Below are positions 1-7,325 of a stretch of 14,261 bases of DNA, in pieces. The DNA lies in contig CAYXBB010000039.1 of assembly GCA_964463285.1 (NCBI GenBank), positions 1-14,261 on the forward strand. The letters are read 5' to 3'. The number at the start of each line of letters is the position of its first letter. Positions within the stretch are counted from its first letter, which is position 1. Both the position numbers and the translations under genes were made by a program. Source of the stretch: JAAZLS01 sp964463285 (lineage in GTDB: Bacteria; Bacillota; Dethiobacteria; DTU022). The notes under the pieces are model-generated. The model saw only the letters and a list, made by a program, of their open reading frames with translations. It was not told the DNA's origin and did not search any database.

Positions 1-35
1 TGAGGCTTCGTCCGCTCAAACTTCTTCTTGGCCAT
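1..35 (-). CDS. tuf: Elongation factor Tu, N-terminal fragment (runs off the left edge)
   Basis: Only the first 11 codons and two further bases are in the window. They read MAKKKFERTKP, the usual start of bacterial EF-Tu, the GTPase that delivers aminoacyl-tRNA to the ribosomal A site. The ATG at 35-33 is preceded by a strong GGAGGT ribosome binding site about 10 nt upstream. The gene begins 22 bp after the fusA stop with no promoter or terminator visible between them, so it is probably the last or near-last gene of the str operon, as in most Firmicutes. The GTP-binding motifs lie outside the window, so identity rests on the N-terminus plus position. Confidence 0.9.
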   Translation of the reverse strand, partial: MAKKKFERTKP

Positions 36-57
36 AAAACAGTAAACCTCCTAACTT

Positions 58-2142
58 TTAATAAGCTACACTATGAGTAATTATTTTTTGAGCGATGTTC
101 AAAGGCACTTCTTCATACCTATAAAATTCCATATTATAGACCCCCCGGCCTTGGGTGCAGGAACGTAGTTCGGTGGCATAGCCGAACATATTGGATAAGG
201 GGGCCACTCCTTTAATTAGCTGAGTGCCCTCTTGTAAATCAGTCCCCAGAATCTTACCCCTGCGGGAGGTAAAATCAGCGATCACATCTCCCATGTACTC
301 TTCAGGAACAGTTACCTCCACCTTCATCATTGGCTCCAGTAAAACCGGCCCTGCTGCTGACATCCCTTTCTTAAAAGCCATTGATCCGGCAATCCTAAAA
401 GCCAGTTCTGATGAATCAACCTCGTGGTATGAACCGTCCACCAGGCAAATTTTAACATCAATTACCGGGTAGCCAGATAGTACACCACTGCCCATAGCCT
501 CTTCAATCCCGTCTTCCACTGCCGCAATATATTCTTTAGGTATCACCCCGCCCACGATATCATTTACAAATTCAAACCCTTTTCCAGCCTGCAAGGGAGA
601 TATTTCGATCCACACGTGCCCGTACTGCCCTCGGCCACCGGTCTGGCGAATAAAACGCCCTTCTGCCCGGGCGCTGCCCCGGATAGTTTCTTTATAGGCT
701 ACCTGGGGTTTACCCACATTGGCCACCACTTTAAATTCTCTAAGCAGGCGATCCACAATATATTCCAGATGCAGTTCTCCCATTCCCTGGATTATGGTTT
801 GACCGGTTTCCTGGTCGGTATGAGTTTTAAAGGTAGGATCTTCTTCAGTCAGCTGTTGAAGTGAAAGGGCCATTTTATCCTGGTCAACTTTAGTTTTAGG
901 TTCAATGGCCACGGAGATCACCGGTTCGGGAAACTGGATTCTTTCCAGAACAATAGCCTGGTTTGAATCGCAAAGAGTTTCCCCGGTAGATATCTGTTTT
1001 AGCCCCACCAGGGCTACAATATCACCAACCACTGCTTCACTGATATCTTCGCGGTAGTTGGCATGCATCCGGAGTAATCTGCCAATTCGTCGACGCTCCC
1101 GGCGAGTGGAATTTAAAACCGTACTGCCGGCACTGATCTTTCCGGAATATACCCGGGCAAAGGCCAATTTCCCCACATAGGGATCGGCTGCTATTTTAAA
1201 AACCAGAGCGGCAAACGGAGCCTCTTCTGCCGGCAACCGGAAATCTTCTTCCCCGGTGTTAAGATTAATCCCTTTAACCGCGCCGACCTCCGGTGGAGAG
1301 GGGAGGTAGTGAACCACTGCATCAAGCAACAGCTGGACTCCCTTATTACGATAAGAAGAACCGCATAACACCGGAACCAGCCCGTGATAAATAGTTGCTT
1401 TGCGCAGAGCCCGATAACATTCTTCCGCAGTAATCTCCGTTCCTTCGAAATACTTTTGCATCAACTGGTCATCATATTCCGCGACTGTTTCCAGTACTTG
1501 TTCCCTAAAATCCAGAGCCTGTTCTTTTAGCCCCTCCGGTATATCCTTCTCTACTTGCTCCAATCCCAGTTCATCTTCGTAATAGACCGCCTTCATACGA
1601 ATTAAATCTACTACTCCCGAAAACTGTTTCTCCGAGCCGATCGGCAGCTGAAGTGGCAGAGCCCGGGCATGCAGGCGTTCTCGCAATTGACCTATAACAT
1701 TAAAAAAGTCCGCTCCTATAATATCCATCTTGTTGATGTAGGCGATTCGGGGAACATGATAACGATCAGCCTGCCGCCAAACCGTTTCAGATTGAGGTTC
1801 CACCCCGCCTTTGGCACAGAAGATGGCCACAACCCCGTCCAATACTCGAAGGCAGCGCTCCACCTCTACAGTAAAGTCCACGTGGCCGGGTGTATCGATA
1901 ATGTTGATACGGCTATTATGCCAGTAGCAGGTAGTAGCAGCAGAGGTAATAGTGATGCCGCGTTCCTGTTCCTGGGTCATCCAGTCCATGGTAGCGGTAC
2001 CTTCATGAACCTCACCAAGCTTATGAAGCCGGCCGGTATAAAACAGCATCCGCTCGGTAGTGGTGGTTTTGCCGGCGTCAATATGGGCGGCAATACCTAT
2101 ATTCCGTACATTTTTTAGCGGCACCAGCTGCTTATGATTCAC
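58..2142 (-). CDS. fusA: Elongation factor G (translocation GTPase)
   Basis: This is EF-G, the GTPase that drives tRNA-mRNA translocation and, with RRF, ribosome recycling. The 694-residue product matches the family length of about 690-700. The G domain shows AHIDAGKT (residues 19-26), the switch I RGITITSAATT stretch (61-71), DTPGH (83-87) and NKMD (137-140). Later blocks include GMGELHLE in domain III, GGRGQYGHVW in domain IV and the C-terminal YNMEF..YEEVP of domain V. I chose the GTG at 2142-2140: it has an AAAGGAGGGG ribosome binding site 5-7 nt upstream and yields the usual NVRNIGI start. The frame stays open upstream to 2340, but that part overlaps rpsG and does not look like EF-G. It lies 46 bp after rpsG in the str operon, with no promoter seen between them. 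Its place next to tuf makes it the main EF-G rather than a paralogue. Confidence 0.97.
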   Translation of the reverse strand: MNHKQLVPLKNVRNIGIAAHIDAGKTTTTERMLFYTGRLHKLGEVHEGTATMDWMTQEQERGITITSAATTCYWHNSRINIIDTPGHVDFTVEVERCLRVLDGVVAIFCAKGGVEPQSETVWRQADRYHVPRIAYINKMDIIGADFFNVIGQLRERLHARALPLQLPIGSEKQFSGVVDLIRMKAVYYEDELGLEQVEKDIPEGLKEQALDFREQVLETVAEYDDQLMQKYFEGTEITAEECYRALRKATIYHGLVPVLCGSSYRNKGVQLLLDAVVHYLPSPPEVGAVKGINLNTGEEDFRLPAEEAPFAALVFKIAADPYVGKLAFARVYSGKISAGSTVLNSTRRERRRIGRLLRMHANYREDISEAVVGDIVALVGLKQISTGETLCDSNQAIVLERIQFPEPVISVAIEPKTKVDQDKMALSLQQLTEEDPTFKTHTDQETGQTIIQGMGELHLEYIVDRLLREFKVVANVGKPQVAYKETIRGSARAEGRFIRQTGGRGQYGHVWIEISPLQAGKGFEFVNDIVGGVIPKEYIAAVEDGIEEAMGSGVLSGYPVIDVKICLVDGSYHEVDSSELAFRIAGSMAFKKGMSAAGPVLLEPMMKVEVTVPEEYMGDVIADFTSRRGKILGTDLQEGTQLIKGVAPLSNMFGYATELRSCTQGRGVYNMEFYRYEEVPLNIAQKIITHSVAY

Positions 2143-2188
2143 CTTATCCCCTCCTTTCATCAAAATTTTAATAAGCGAAAGAATGCCT

Positions 2189-2659
2189 TTACCACCGGTA
2201 ATGGGCAAATGCCTTGTTGGCCTCAGCCATCTTGTGGGTATCTTCTTTTTTCTTAACTGCTCCTCCAATTCCATTGGAAGCATCCAACAACTCGGCCGCG
2301 ATACGCTGAGCCATAGTTTTTTCGCCCCGGTTGCGAGCAAAACTCACCAGCCAGCGAATAGCCAGGATTATCTTGCGATGAGCATTGACTTCCACCGGCA
2401 CCTGGTAAGTAGCACCACCTACCCGGCGAGGCTTAACTTCCAAAACCGGGCTAACATTACGCATGGCTGCATCAAAAATTTCCACCGGGTCTTTGCCGGT
2501 TTTTTCTTGAATAATATTTAGTGCCTCATAAACGATGGTTTGGGATACGCTTTTTTTCCCTTCATACATCAGCTTGTTAATAAACCGAGCTATTAACTTG
2601 TTGTTGTAGACCGGATCAGCCAATATTTCCCTTTTGGGAACAGGACCTTTTCGTGGCAT
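2189..2659 (-). CDS. rpsG: 30S ribosomal protein S7
   Basis: S7 is a primary 16S rRNA-binding protein that nucleates assembly of the 30S head and lies near the E-site tRNA. The 156-residue product starts MPRKGPVPKRE, contains PVLEVKPRRVGGATYQVPVEV in the middle (the classic S7 signature) and RGEKTMAQRIAAELLDA, and ends DTHKMAEANKAFAHYRW, as Firmicute S7 proteins do. The ATG at 2659-2657 follows an AGGGAGTGAG ribosome binding site. It is 27 bp downstream of rpsL and 46 bp upstream of fusA, as expected for the str operon. In E. coli S7 represses its own operon by binding the rpsL-rpsG spacer; the spacer here is only 27 bp, too short for that structure, so that control is unlikely here. Confidence 0.98.
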   Translation of the reverse strand: MPRKGPVPKREILADPVYNNKLIARFINKLMYEGKKSVSQTIVYEALNIIQEKTGKDPVEIFDAAMRNVSPVLEVKPRRVGGATYQVPVEVNAHRKIILAIRWLVSFARNRGEKTMAQRIAAELLDASNGIGGAVKKKEDTHKMAEANKAFAHYRW

Positions 2660-2686
2660 CTTTGTAACTCACTCCCTATTAAAAAC

Positions 2687-3061
2687 TTACACCTTGGGTT
2701 TTTTTGAGCCGTATTTTGAGCGGCCTTGAGCCCGGTTTTCCACCCCTGCCGCATCCAGCGCTCCCCTCACCAGGTGGTAACGGACCCCGGGCAGATCCTT
2801 TACCCGGCCTCCTCTTACCAGTACCACCGAGTGCTCCTGAAGATTATGCCCGATACCTGGAATGTAAGCAGTAACTTCGATCCCATTGGTCAAGCGCACC
2901 CGCGCGATTTTACGCAGGGCCGAGTTGGGCTTTTTAGGGGTAGTTGTAGAAACCCTGGTACAGACGCCCCTTTTCTGAGGCGAACCTTCAAGCGCCGGAG
3001 CAGTTGTTTTTTTAACCTGCTGCTCGCGGCCCTTTCTAACCAGTTGATTTAATGTAGGCAC
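2687..3061 (-). CDS. rpsL: 30S ribosomal protein S12
   Basis: S12 sits at the 30S decoding centre and affects translational accuracy. The 124-residue product carries TTPKKPNSALRK, with Lys43 at the main streptomycin-resistance site, and RGGRVKDLPGVRYH, with Lys88 at the second site and Asp89 at the position that RimO methylthiolates in other bacteria. Both lysines are the streptomycin-sensitive wild-type residues. Isoleucine 70 in YIPGIGHNLQEHS replaces the Glu found in many Proteobacteria and is, as I recall, typical of Firmicutes. The start is GTG at 3061-3059, after a strong GGAGGAGGTGA ribosome binding site; no ATG lies nearby in frame and MPTLNQLVRKGR is the normal S12 N-terminus. It begins 18 bp after the ybxF-type gene, so the two are cotranscribed. 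Confidence 0.98.
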   Translation of the reverse strand: MPTLNQLVRKGREQQVKKTTAPALEGSPQKRGVCTRVSTTTPKKPNSALRKIARVRLTNGIEVTAYIPGIGHNLQEHSVVLVRGGRVKDLPGVRYHLVRGALDAAGVENRAQGRSKYGSKKPKV

Positions 3062-3079
3062 CAGTTCACCTCCTCCAAA

Positions 3080-3331
3080 TTAAAAATCTATTATTGCAGC
3101 CACTGCTGCACCTACCTTTATCCCACAAGCTTTCCCTAACTCTTTCATCTCTTCCACATAATGAACCTCAATCCCCTGACTTTCGGAGAGATCGGTCACC
3201 GGTTGAACCACCCTGTTTTCCGCATCCCTGGCCACCACTACCACTTTGGCCTCTTTTTTCTCCAAGGCTTTCAGAGTCTCTTTGGTGCCCACTACTATGC
3301 GCCGTGCGCTTTTAATAATATCCAAGCCCAA
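3080..3331 (-). CDS. ybxF: L7Ae-family K-turn RNA-binding protein, YbxF/RplGB type
   Basis: This small protein (83 residues) belongs to the L7Ae/L30e/S12e/Gadd45 family and matches the YbxF type encoded before rpsL in Bacillus. Family members bind kink-turn RNA. YbxF has been reported to bind K-turns in vitro, but its cellular role is still poorly known. Visible signatures are GTKETLKAL near residues 15-23 and MKELGKACGIKVGAAVAAII near the C-terminus, which form the RNA-binding face. The start is a TTG at 3331-3329 with an AAAGGGG ribosome binding site 8 nt upstream; a second TTG two codons in is a less likely alternative. It is the first gene after the promoter at 3388-3416 and so leads the str operon. 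The ribosome binding site may lie in a small hairpin (see 3340-3354). Confidence 0.92.
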   Translation of the reverse strand: MGLDIIKSARRIVVGTKETLKALEKKEAKVVVVARDAENRVVQPVTDLSESQGIEVHYVEEMKELGKACGIKVGAAVAAIIDF

Positions 3332-3339
3332 GGTGCTCG

Positions 3340-3354
3340 CCCCTTTCCAAGGGA
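3340..3354 (-). promoter_or_regulatory. Possible hairpin covering the ybxF ribosome binding site
   Basis: On the minus strand CCCTT (3353-3349) can pair with AAGGG (3345-3341) across a 3-nt loop, with one more U-G pair at the base. The AAAGGGG that serves as Shine-Dalgarno for the TTG start of the ybxF-type gene makes up the 3' arm. Such a structure could lower translation of the first str-operon gene. The stem is short, so it may be chance. No clear kink-turn motif was seen here that would let the encoded protein bind its own leader. Confidence 0.3.
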
Positions 3355-3387
3355 TTTAAAACAGTCCTTAAAAAAACACACTTTAAG

Positions 3388-3416
3388 ATTTTAACACCGG
3401 CCTCGATGGTTGTCAA
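3388..3416 (-). promoter_or_regulatory. Sigma-A promoter of the str operon
   Basis: On the minus strand a perfect -35 hexamer TTGACA (3416-3411) and a -10 hexamer TAAAAT (3393-3388) are separated by exactly 17 bp. TG plus one base sits directly before the -10, giving an extended -10. A start site near 3381 would give a leader of about 50 nt before the ybxF-type gene. The promoter lies in the 221-bp rpoC-ybxF gap and points at ybxF-rpsL-rpsG-fusA-tuf, so the str genes can be transcribed independently of rpoBC. Established for sigma-A promoters: hexamers and spacing; inferred: activity here. Confidence 0.88.
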
Positions 3417-3442
3417 TTTTTATATCTAGGACAACAAGCGCG

Positions 3443-3467
3443 GGGCAAAGTTTGCCCTGCCCCCCCC
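3443..3467 (-). repeat. GC-rich palindrome beside a run of eight G
   Basis: In the rpoC-ybxF spacer the minus strand holds GGGCAAA and TTTGCCC arms around one central base (3443-3457), immediately preceded by a homopolymer of eight G (plus-strand C at 3460-3467). The palindrome could fold into a short hairpin upstream of the str promoter, but no T run follows it, so it is a poor intrinsic terminator. The G tract is the longest G/C homopolymer I noticed in the window and could be slippage-prone or a sequencing weak spot. Confidence 0.5.
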
Positions 3468-3502
3468 ATAATATGCCAAACCACCGATTACAACCCGGAT
3501 TC

Positions 3503-3524
3503 GGGCAGACATGGAAGTCCGCCC
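3503..3524 (-). terminator. Hairpin just downstream of rpoC, possible terminator or 3'-end structure
   Basis: Twenty-eight bases after the rpoC stop, the minus strand forms an 8-bp stem, GGGCGGAC with GTCTGCCC (one G-U pair), around a 6-nt loop. This is the most stable structure in the spacer and is where a terminator between the rpoBC and str units would be expected. No T tract follows, so it is not a canonical Rho-independent terminator. It could instead protect the rpoBC mRNA 3' end or cause partial attenuation, with some readthrough into the str genes. Confidence 0.4.
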
Positions 3525-3552
3525 TACCCTACATTGCCAACCCTTTCATATT

Positions 3553-6500
3553 TCAAGCTTCCAGGGTAGCATCCCGGGGGACACTAGATCTTTCATCTTC
3601 CGGCCCCGGTACCTCCGGGACAGAACTGCCGGCCGGGGTTGCCGGAATATGAACAGGCTCATCTGCGGTTTCCCCATCCGCCCTGATCTCTTCCAGTACT
3701 GCAGTTTCCGGTGGCAGGTAATCTGCCGCCGGGGTTACTCTCATGTTGCGGTAACGGGACATCCCGGTTCCGGCAGGAATCAGTTTCCCAATAATCACAT
3801 TTTCCTTTAACCCCAATAGGCTATCCGGCTTGCCTTTTATGGAGGCCTCCGTTAACACCCGGGTAGTCTCCTGAAAAGAAGCAGCCGACAAGAATGAATC
3901 TGTAGCCAGCGAAGCCTTGGTAATCCCCAACAACAAGGGACGGGCTAAAGCCGGCCTGCCGCCCTGATCAACTGTCTCCTGGTTAATCTCCTCAAATACA
4001 AAGCTGTCTACAATCCCCCCCGGAAGCAGATCGGTATCCCCGGAATCCTCCACCTTAACTTTTTTCAGCATTTGCCGGATAATGATTTCAATATGCTTAT
4101 CGTTAATGTCTACCCCTTGCATGCGGTAGACCCACTGCACTTCTTGCAGCAGGTAAAGCTGAACTCCCCGCACACCCTTAACCTTAAGCAGCTCGTGGGG
4201 ATTAATGGAGCCTTCGGTTAGTTCGTCACCGGCGCTGATTTTTTGTCCTTCCTGAACTTTGATCCTGGCCCCGTAAGGAATGGGATACAGGCGGGCCCCC
4301 TCGTGTTCGGAGACCACCTTGATCTCTCGCTTATAGCGGGTCTCGTAAATCTCTACCGCGCCGGAGATTTCACTGATCAGGGATTGCCCCTTGGGTTTCC
4401 GCGCTTCAAACAGTTCCTCTACCCGGGGTAAACCCTGGGTGATATCATCACCTGCCACTCCCCCGGTATGGAAAGTGCGCATGGTAAGCTGGGTCCCTGG
4501 TTCGCCGATCGACTGGGCGGCAATTATACCTACCGCTTCCCCGAAATCAACCACTTTCCCGGTGGCTAGATTTCGTCCGTAGCATTTTACACATACTCCA
4601 TGACGGGTTTTGCAGGTTAGCACCGAACGGAAACGTATTCCGGTAATGTTTAATTTTATGATCTGCTCGGCAATATCCTCGGTAACCATCTGGTTGGCTT
4701 CCAGGATAACCTCCCCGGTTTCCGGATGATAAACCGGTTCCAGCACAAATCTCCCCACTACCCGTTCCACTATTTCCTCGAAATCAGCACCGTTGCCGTC
4801 AAGGTATTCGCTTAAATTAATTCCCTGGGTGGTACCGCAATCTTCCTCCCGTACGATTACATCCTGAACCACATCCACCAGGCGCCGGGTAAGATAGCCT
4901 GAATCCGCAGTTTTCAAAGCAGTGTCAGCCAGCCCTTTACGGGCCCCGTGAGTAGAGATAAAATACTCCAGCACGGTCAATCCTTCCCGAAAATTCGCCT
5001 TAATCGGCAGATCGATAATTCTGCCCGTAGGGTCTGCCATCAGCCCCCGCATTCCCGCCAGTTGCGTAATCTGAGATTCGTTTCCCCTCGCTCCGGAATG
5101 GGCCATCATATATATAGGGTTTAGTTCGCCTAATCCTTTCATTAACGATTCAGTTATATTTTCCTTGGATTCACTCCATATTTCAATTACCCGATCATAA
5201 CGTTCTTTTTCGGTGATCAAACCCCGACGGAACTGCTGTTCAACCTCATCTACAATTTGTTCAGCCTGCTTCAGAATTTGCTGTTTGTCTTCAGGAACCT
5301 TGATATCCTCTACCCCTACAGTTACTCCCGCCCTGGTAGCATAGTGGAAGCCAAGCTGTTTTATACTATCCAGGATAACCGCTGTTTTGGTGTTTCCATA
5401 ACGACGGTAACAGCGAGCCACGATGTCCGCCAGAAGTTCTTTTTGAGCCGCCTTGTTGAGGGACACCCGGTTAAGCAGCTCCTTGGGGTTCAGCTCTCCA
5501 AAAGCGATCAGGTTATCTTCAGGTAAATGCCGACTGAAATCAGCGTTATTTATATAAGGAAAATCCTCGGGAAACACTTCATTAAAAAATACCTTGCCTA
5601 CCGTGGTCAATAAATAGCCCTTATGGGAAGCAATTTCCCGATTTTTAAAACTATCGGTTCTAATAAACACCCGGGCATGCAAATCCAGATCACCTAACTC
5701 ATAGGCCATGATAGCTTCTTCCGGATCTTTGTAAATTTTGCCCTCCCCTTTGGCCCCAGGTCTTTCCAGGATCAGGTAATAGCAGCCCAGAACCATGTCC
5801 TGGGTAGGAGTGGCTACCGGTTGGCCGTCCTTGGGGTTTAAGATATTATGGGCCGAAAGCATAAGCACCCGCGCCTCGGCCTGGGCCTCTGCGGACAAGG
5901 GAACGTGTACCGCCATCTGGTCCCCATCAAAGTCAGCATTGTAAGCCACGCATACCAAAGGGTGAATTTTTATGGCCCGCCCCTCTACCAGCACCGGTTC
6001 AAAGGCCTGGATCCCCAACCGGTGAAGCGTAGGAGCCCGGTTTAGAAGTACCGGGTGATCTTTAATTACCTCTTCCAGTACATCCCAGACTTCGGGTCGG
6101 ACCTTTTCCACCATCCGCTTGGCGCTTTTAATGTTATGGGCCAGCCCTTCTCCCACCAGGCGTTTCATCACAAAAGGTTTAAAAAGCTCCAGTGCCATCT
6201 CTTTAGGCAGCCCACACTGATAAAGCTTTAGTTCCGGACCCACCACGATTACTGATCTTCCGGAGTAGTCCACTCGCTTACCAAGCAAATTCTGACGAAA
6301 ACGGCCTTGCTTGCCTTTTAGCATATCGCTTAAGGATTTGAGCGGCCGGTTCCCCGGTCCGGTTACCGGGCGTCCCCGACGACCATTATCAATTAACGCG
6401 TCTACCGCTTCCTGAAGCATCCGTTTTTCATTGCGCACAATGATATCCGGTGCCCCCAGGTCCAGCAACCTTTTCAAACGATTGTTGCGGTTGATTACCC

Positions 6501-7296
6501 GCCGGTAAAGATCGTTTAAATCCGAAGTGGCAAACCGGCCCCCATCAAGCTGAACCATGGGGCGTAAATCGGGAGGTATTACCGGAATAACATCTAGAAT
6601 TATCCAGCTGGGATCATTCCCCGACTGGCGGAAAGCCTCTACAACCTCCAACCGGCGCACCGCCCGTATTTTGTTCTGCCCGCTGGTGCTTTTTACCTCC
6701 ACCCTGATATCGGCGGCCATTTTTTCAAGATCTATTTCCTGCAAAAGCTTTTTTACCGCTTCCGCTCCCATCCCTGCCTTGAACCCCTTACCTGCCTTGA
6801 ACAAAGCATCGTATTTCTCCCGGTATTCCCGGTACTCCGCCTCAGTTAGAAGCTGTTTTTTGCTGAGCACAGTTTCACCGGGATCAATTACTACATAGGA
6901 AGCAAAGTAGAGTACCTTTTCCAGTGCCCGGGGAGACATATCCAAAATCAGCCCCATCCGACTGGGTATGCCCTTGAAATACCAGATATGAGAAACCGGA
7001 GCGGCCAACTCAATATGGCCCATTCGCTCACGGCGAACCTTGGCCCGGGTTACCTCCACCCCACATCGATCACAGACAATCCCCCGGTAACGGACCCGTT
7101 TATATTTACCGCAATGGCATTCCCAGTCTTTCTGCGGCCCAAATATTTTCTCACAGAACAGGCCTTCACGTTCCGGTTTCAGGGTGCGGTAATTGATAGT
7201 TTCCGGTTTTTTAACCTCGCCCCTGGACCAGGCCCGGATCTGTTCCGAGGAGGCCAGGCCTATTTTCAGAGAATCAAAGTTATTGACATCCAACAA
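3553..7296 (-). CDS. rpoC: DNA-directed RNA polymerase subunit beta'
   Basis: This is the beta' subunit, which carries the catalytic magnesium site of RNA polymerase. The 1247-residue product has the first zinc site at Cys60, Cys62, Cys75 and Cys78. The active-site NADFDGDQ motif has catalytic Asp455, Asp457 and Asp459. The second zinc site is at Cys820, Cys895, Cys902 and Cys905. The trigger-loop region (LTVLEYFISTHGARKGLADTALK block) has no large insertion of the E. coli kind. The start is a TTG at 7296-7294 after AAAGGAG; the next codon is also TTG, giving MLDVNNF, which matches the start of the Bacillus protein. The last 45 or so residues (1203-1247) are rich in Pro, Glu and Ala and look disordered. 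rpoC begins 29 bp after rpoB, so the two are cotranscribed. Confidence 0.98.
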   Translation of the reverse strand: MLDVNNFDSLKIGLASSEQIRAWSRGEVKKPETINYRTLKPEREGLFCEKIFGPQKDWECHCGKYKRVRYRGIVCDRCGVEVTRAKVRRERMGHIELAAPVSHIWYFKGIPSRMGLILDMSPRALEKVLYFASYVVIDPGETVLSKKQLLTEAEYREYREKYDALFKAGKGFKAGMGAEAVKKLLQEIDLEKMAADIRVEVKSTSGQNKIRAVRRLEVVEAFRQSGNDPSWIILDVIPVIPPDLRPMVQLDGGRFATSDLNDLYRRVINRNNRLKRLLDLGAPDIIVRNEKRMLQEAVDALIDNGRRGRPVTGPGNRPLKSLSDMLKGKQGRFRQNLLGKRVDYSGRSVIVVGPELKLYQCGLPKEMALELFKPFVMKRLVGEGLAHNIKSAKRMVEKVRPEVWDVLEEVIKDHPVLLNRAPTLHRLGIQAFEPVLVEGRAIKIHPLVCVAYNADFDGDQMAVHVPLSAEAQAEARVLMLSAHNILNPKDGQPVATPTQDMVLGCYYLILERPGAKGEGKIYKDPEEAIMAYELGDLDLHARVFIRTDSFKNREIASHKGYLLTTVGKVFFNEVFPEDFPYINNADFSRHLPEDNLIAFGELNPKELLNRVSLNKAAQKELLADIVARCYRRYGNTKTAVILDSIKQLGFHYATRAGVTVGVEDIKVPEDKQQILKQAEQIVDEVEQQFRRGLITEKERYDRVIEIWSESKENITESLMKGLGELNPIYMMAHSGARGNESQITQLAGMRGLMADPTGRIIDLPIKANFREGLTVLEYFISTHGARKGLADTALKTADSGYLTRRLVDVVQDVIVREEDCGTTQGINLSEYLDGNGADFEEIVERVVGRFVLEPVYHPETGEVILEANQMVTEDIAEQIIKLNITGIRFRSVLTCKTRHGVCVKCYGRNLATGKVVDFGEAVGIIAAQSIGEPGTQLTMRTFHTGGVAGDDITQGLPRVEELFEARKPKGQSLISEISGAVEIYETRYKREIKVVSEHEGARLYPIPYGARIKVQEGQKISAGDELTEGSINPHELLKVKGVRGVQLYLLQEVQWVYRMQGVDINDKHIEIIIRQMLKKVKVEDSGDTDLLPGGIVDSFVFEEINQETVDQGGRPALARPLLLGITKASLATDSFLSAASFQETTRVLTEASIKGKPDSLLGLKENVIIGKLIPAGTGMSRYRNMRVTPAADYLPPETAVLEEIRADGETADEPVHIPATPAGSSVPEVPGPEDERSSVPRDATLEA

Positions 7297-7325
7297 ATCA
7301 AATCGCTCCTTTCAAGGCCCTACTG

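Noticed and set aside
2143..2340. N-terminal extension of fusA to 2340
   Set aside because: It overlaps rpsG in another frame and does not resemble EF-G; the GTG at 2142 has a strong ribosome binding site and the normal N-terminus.
3367..3387. CTTAAA/TTTAAG inverted repeat near the str start site
   Set aside because: One arm lies upstream of the expected start site, so the transcript could not form the hairpin.
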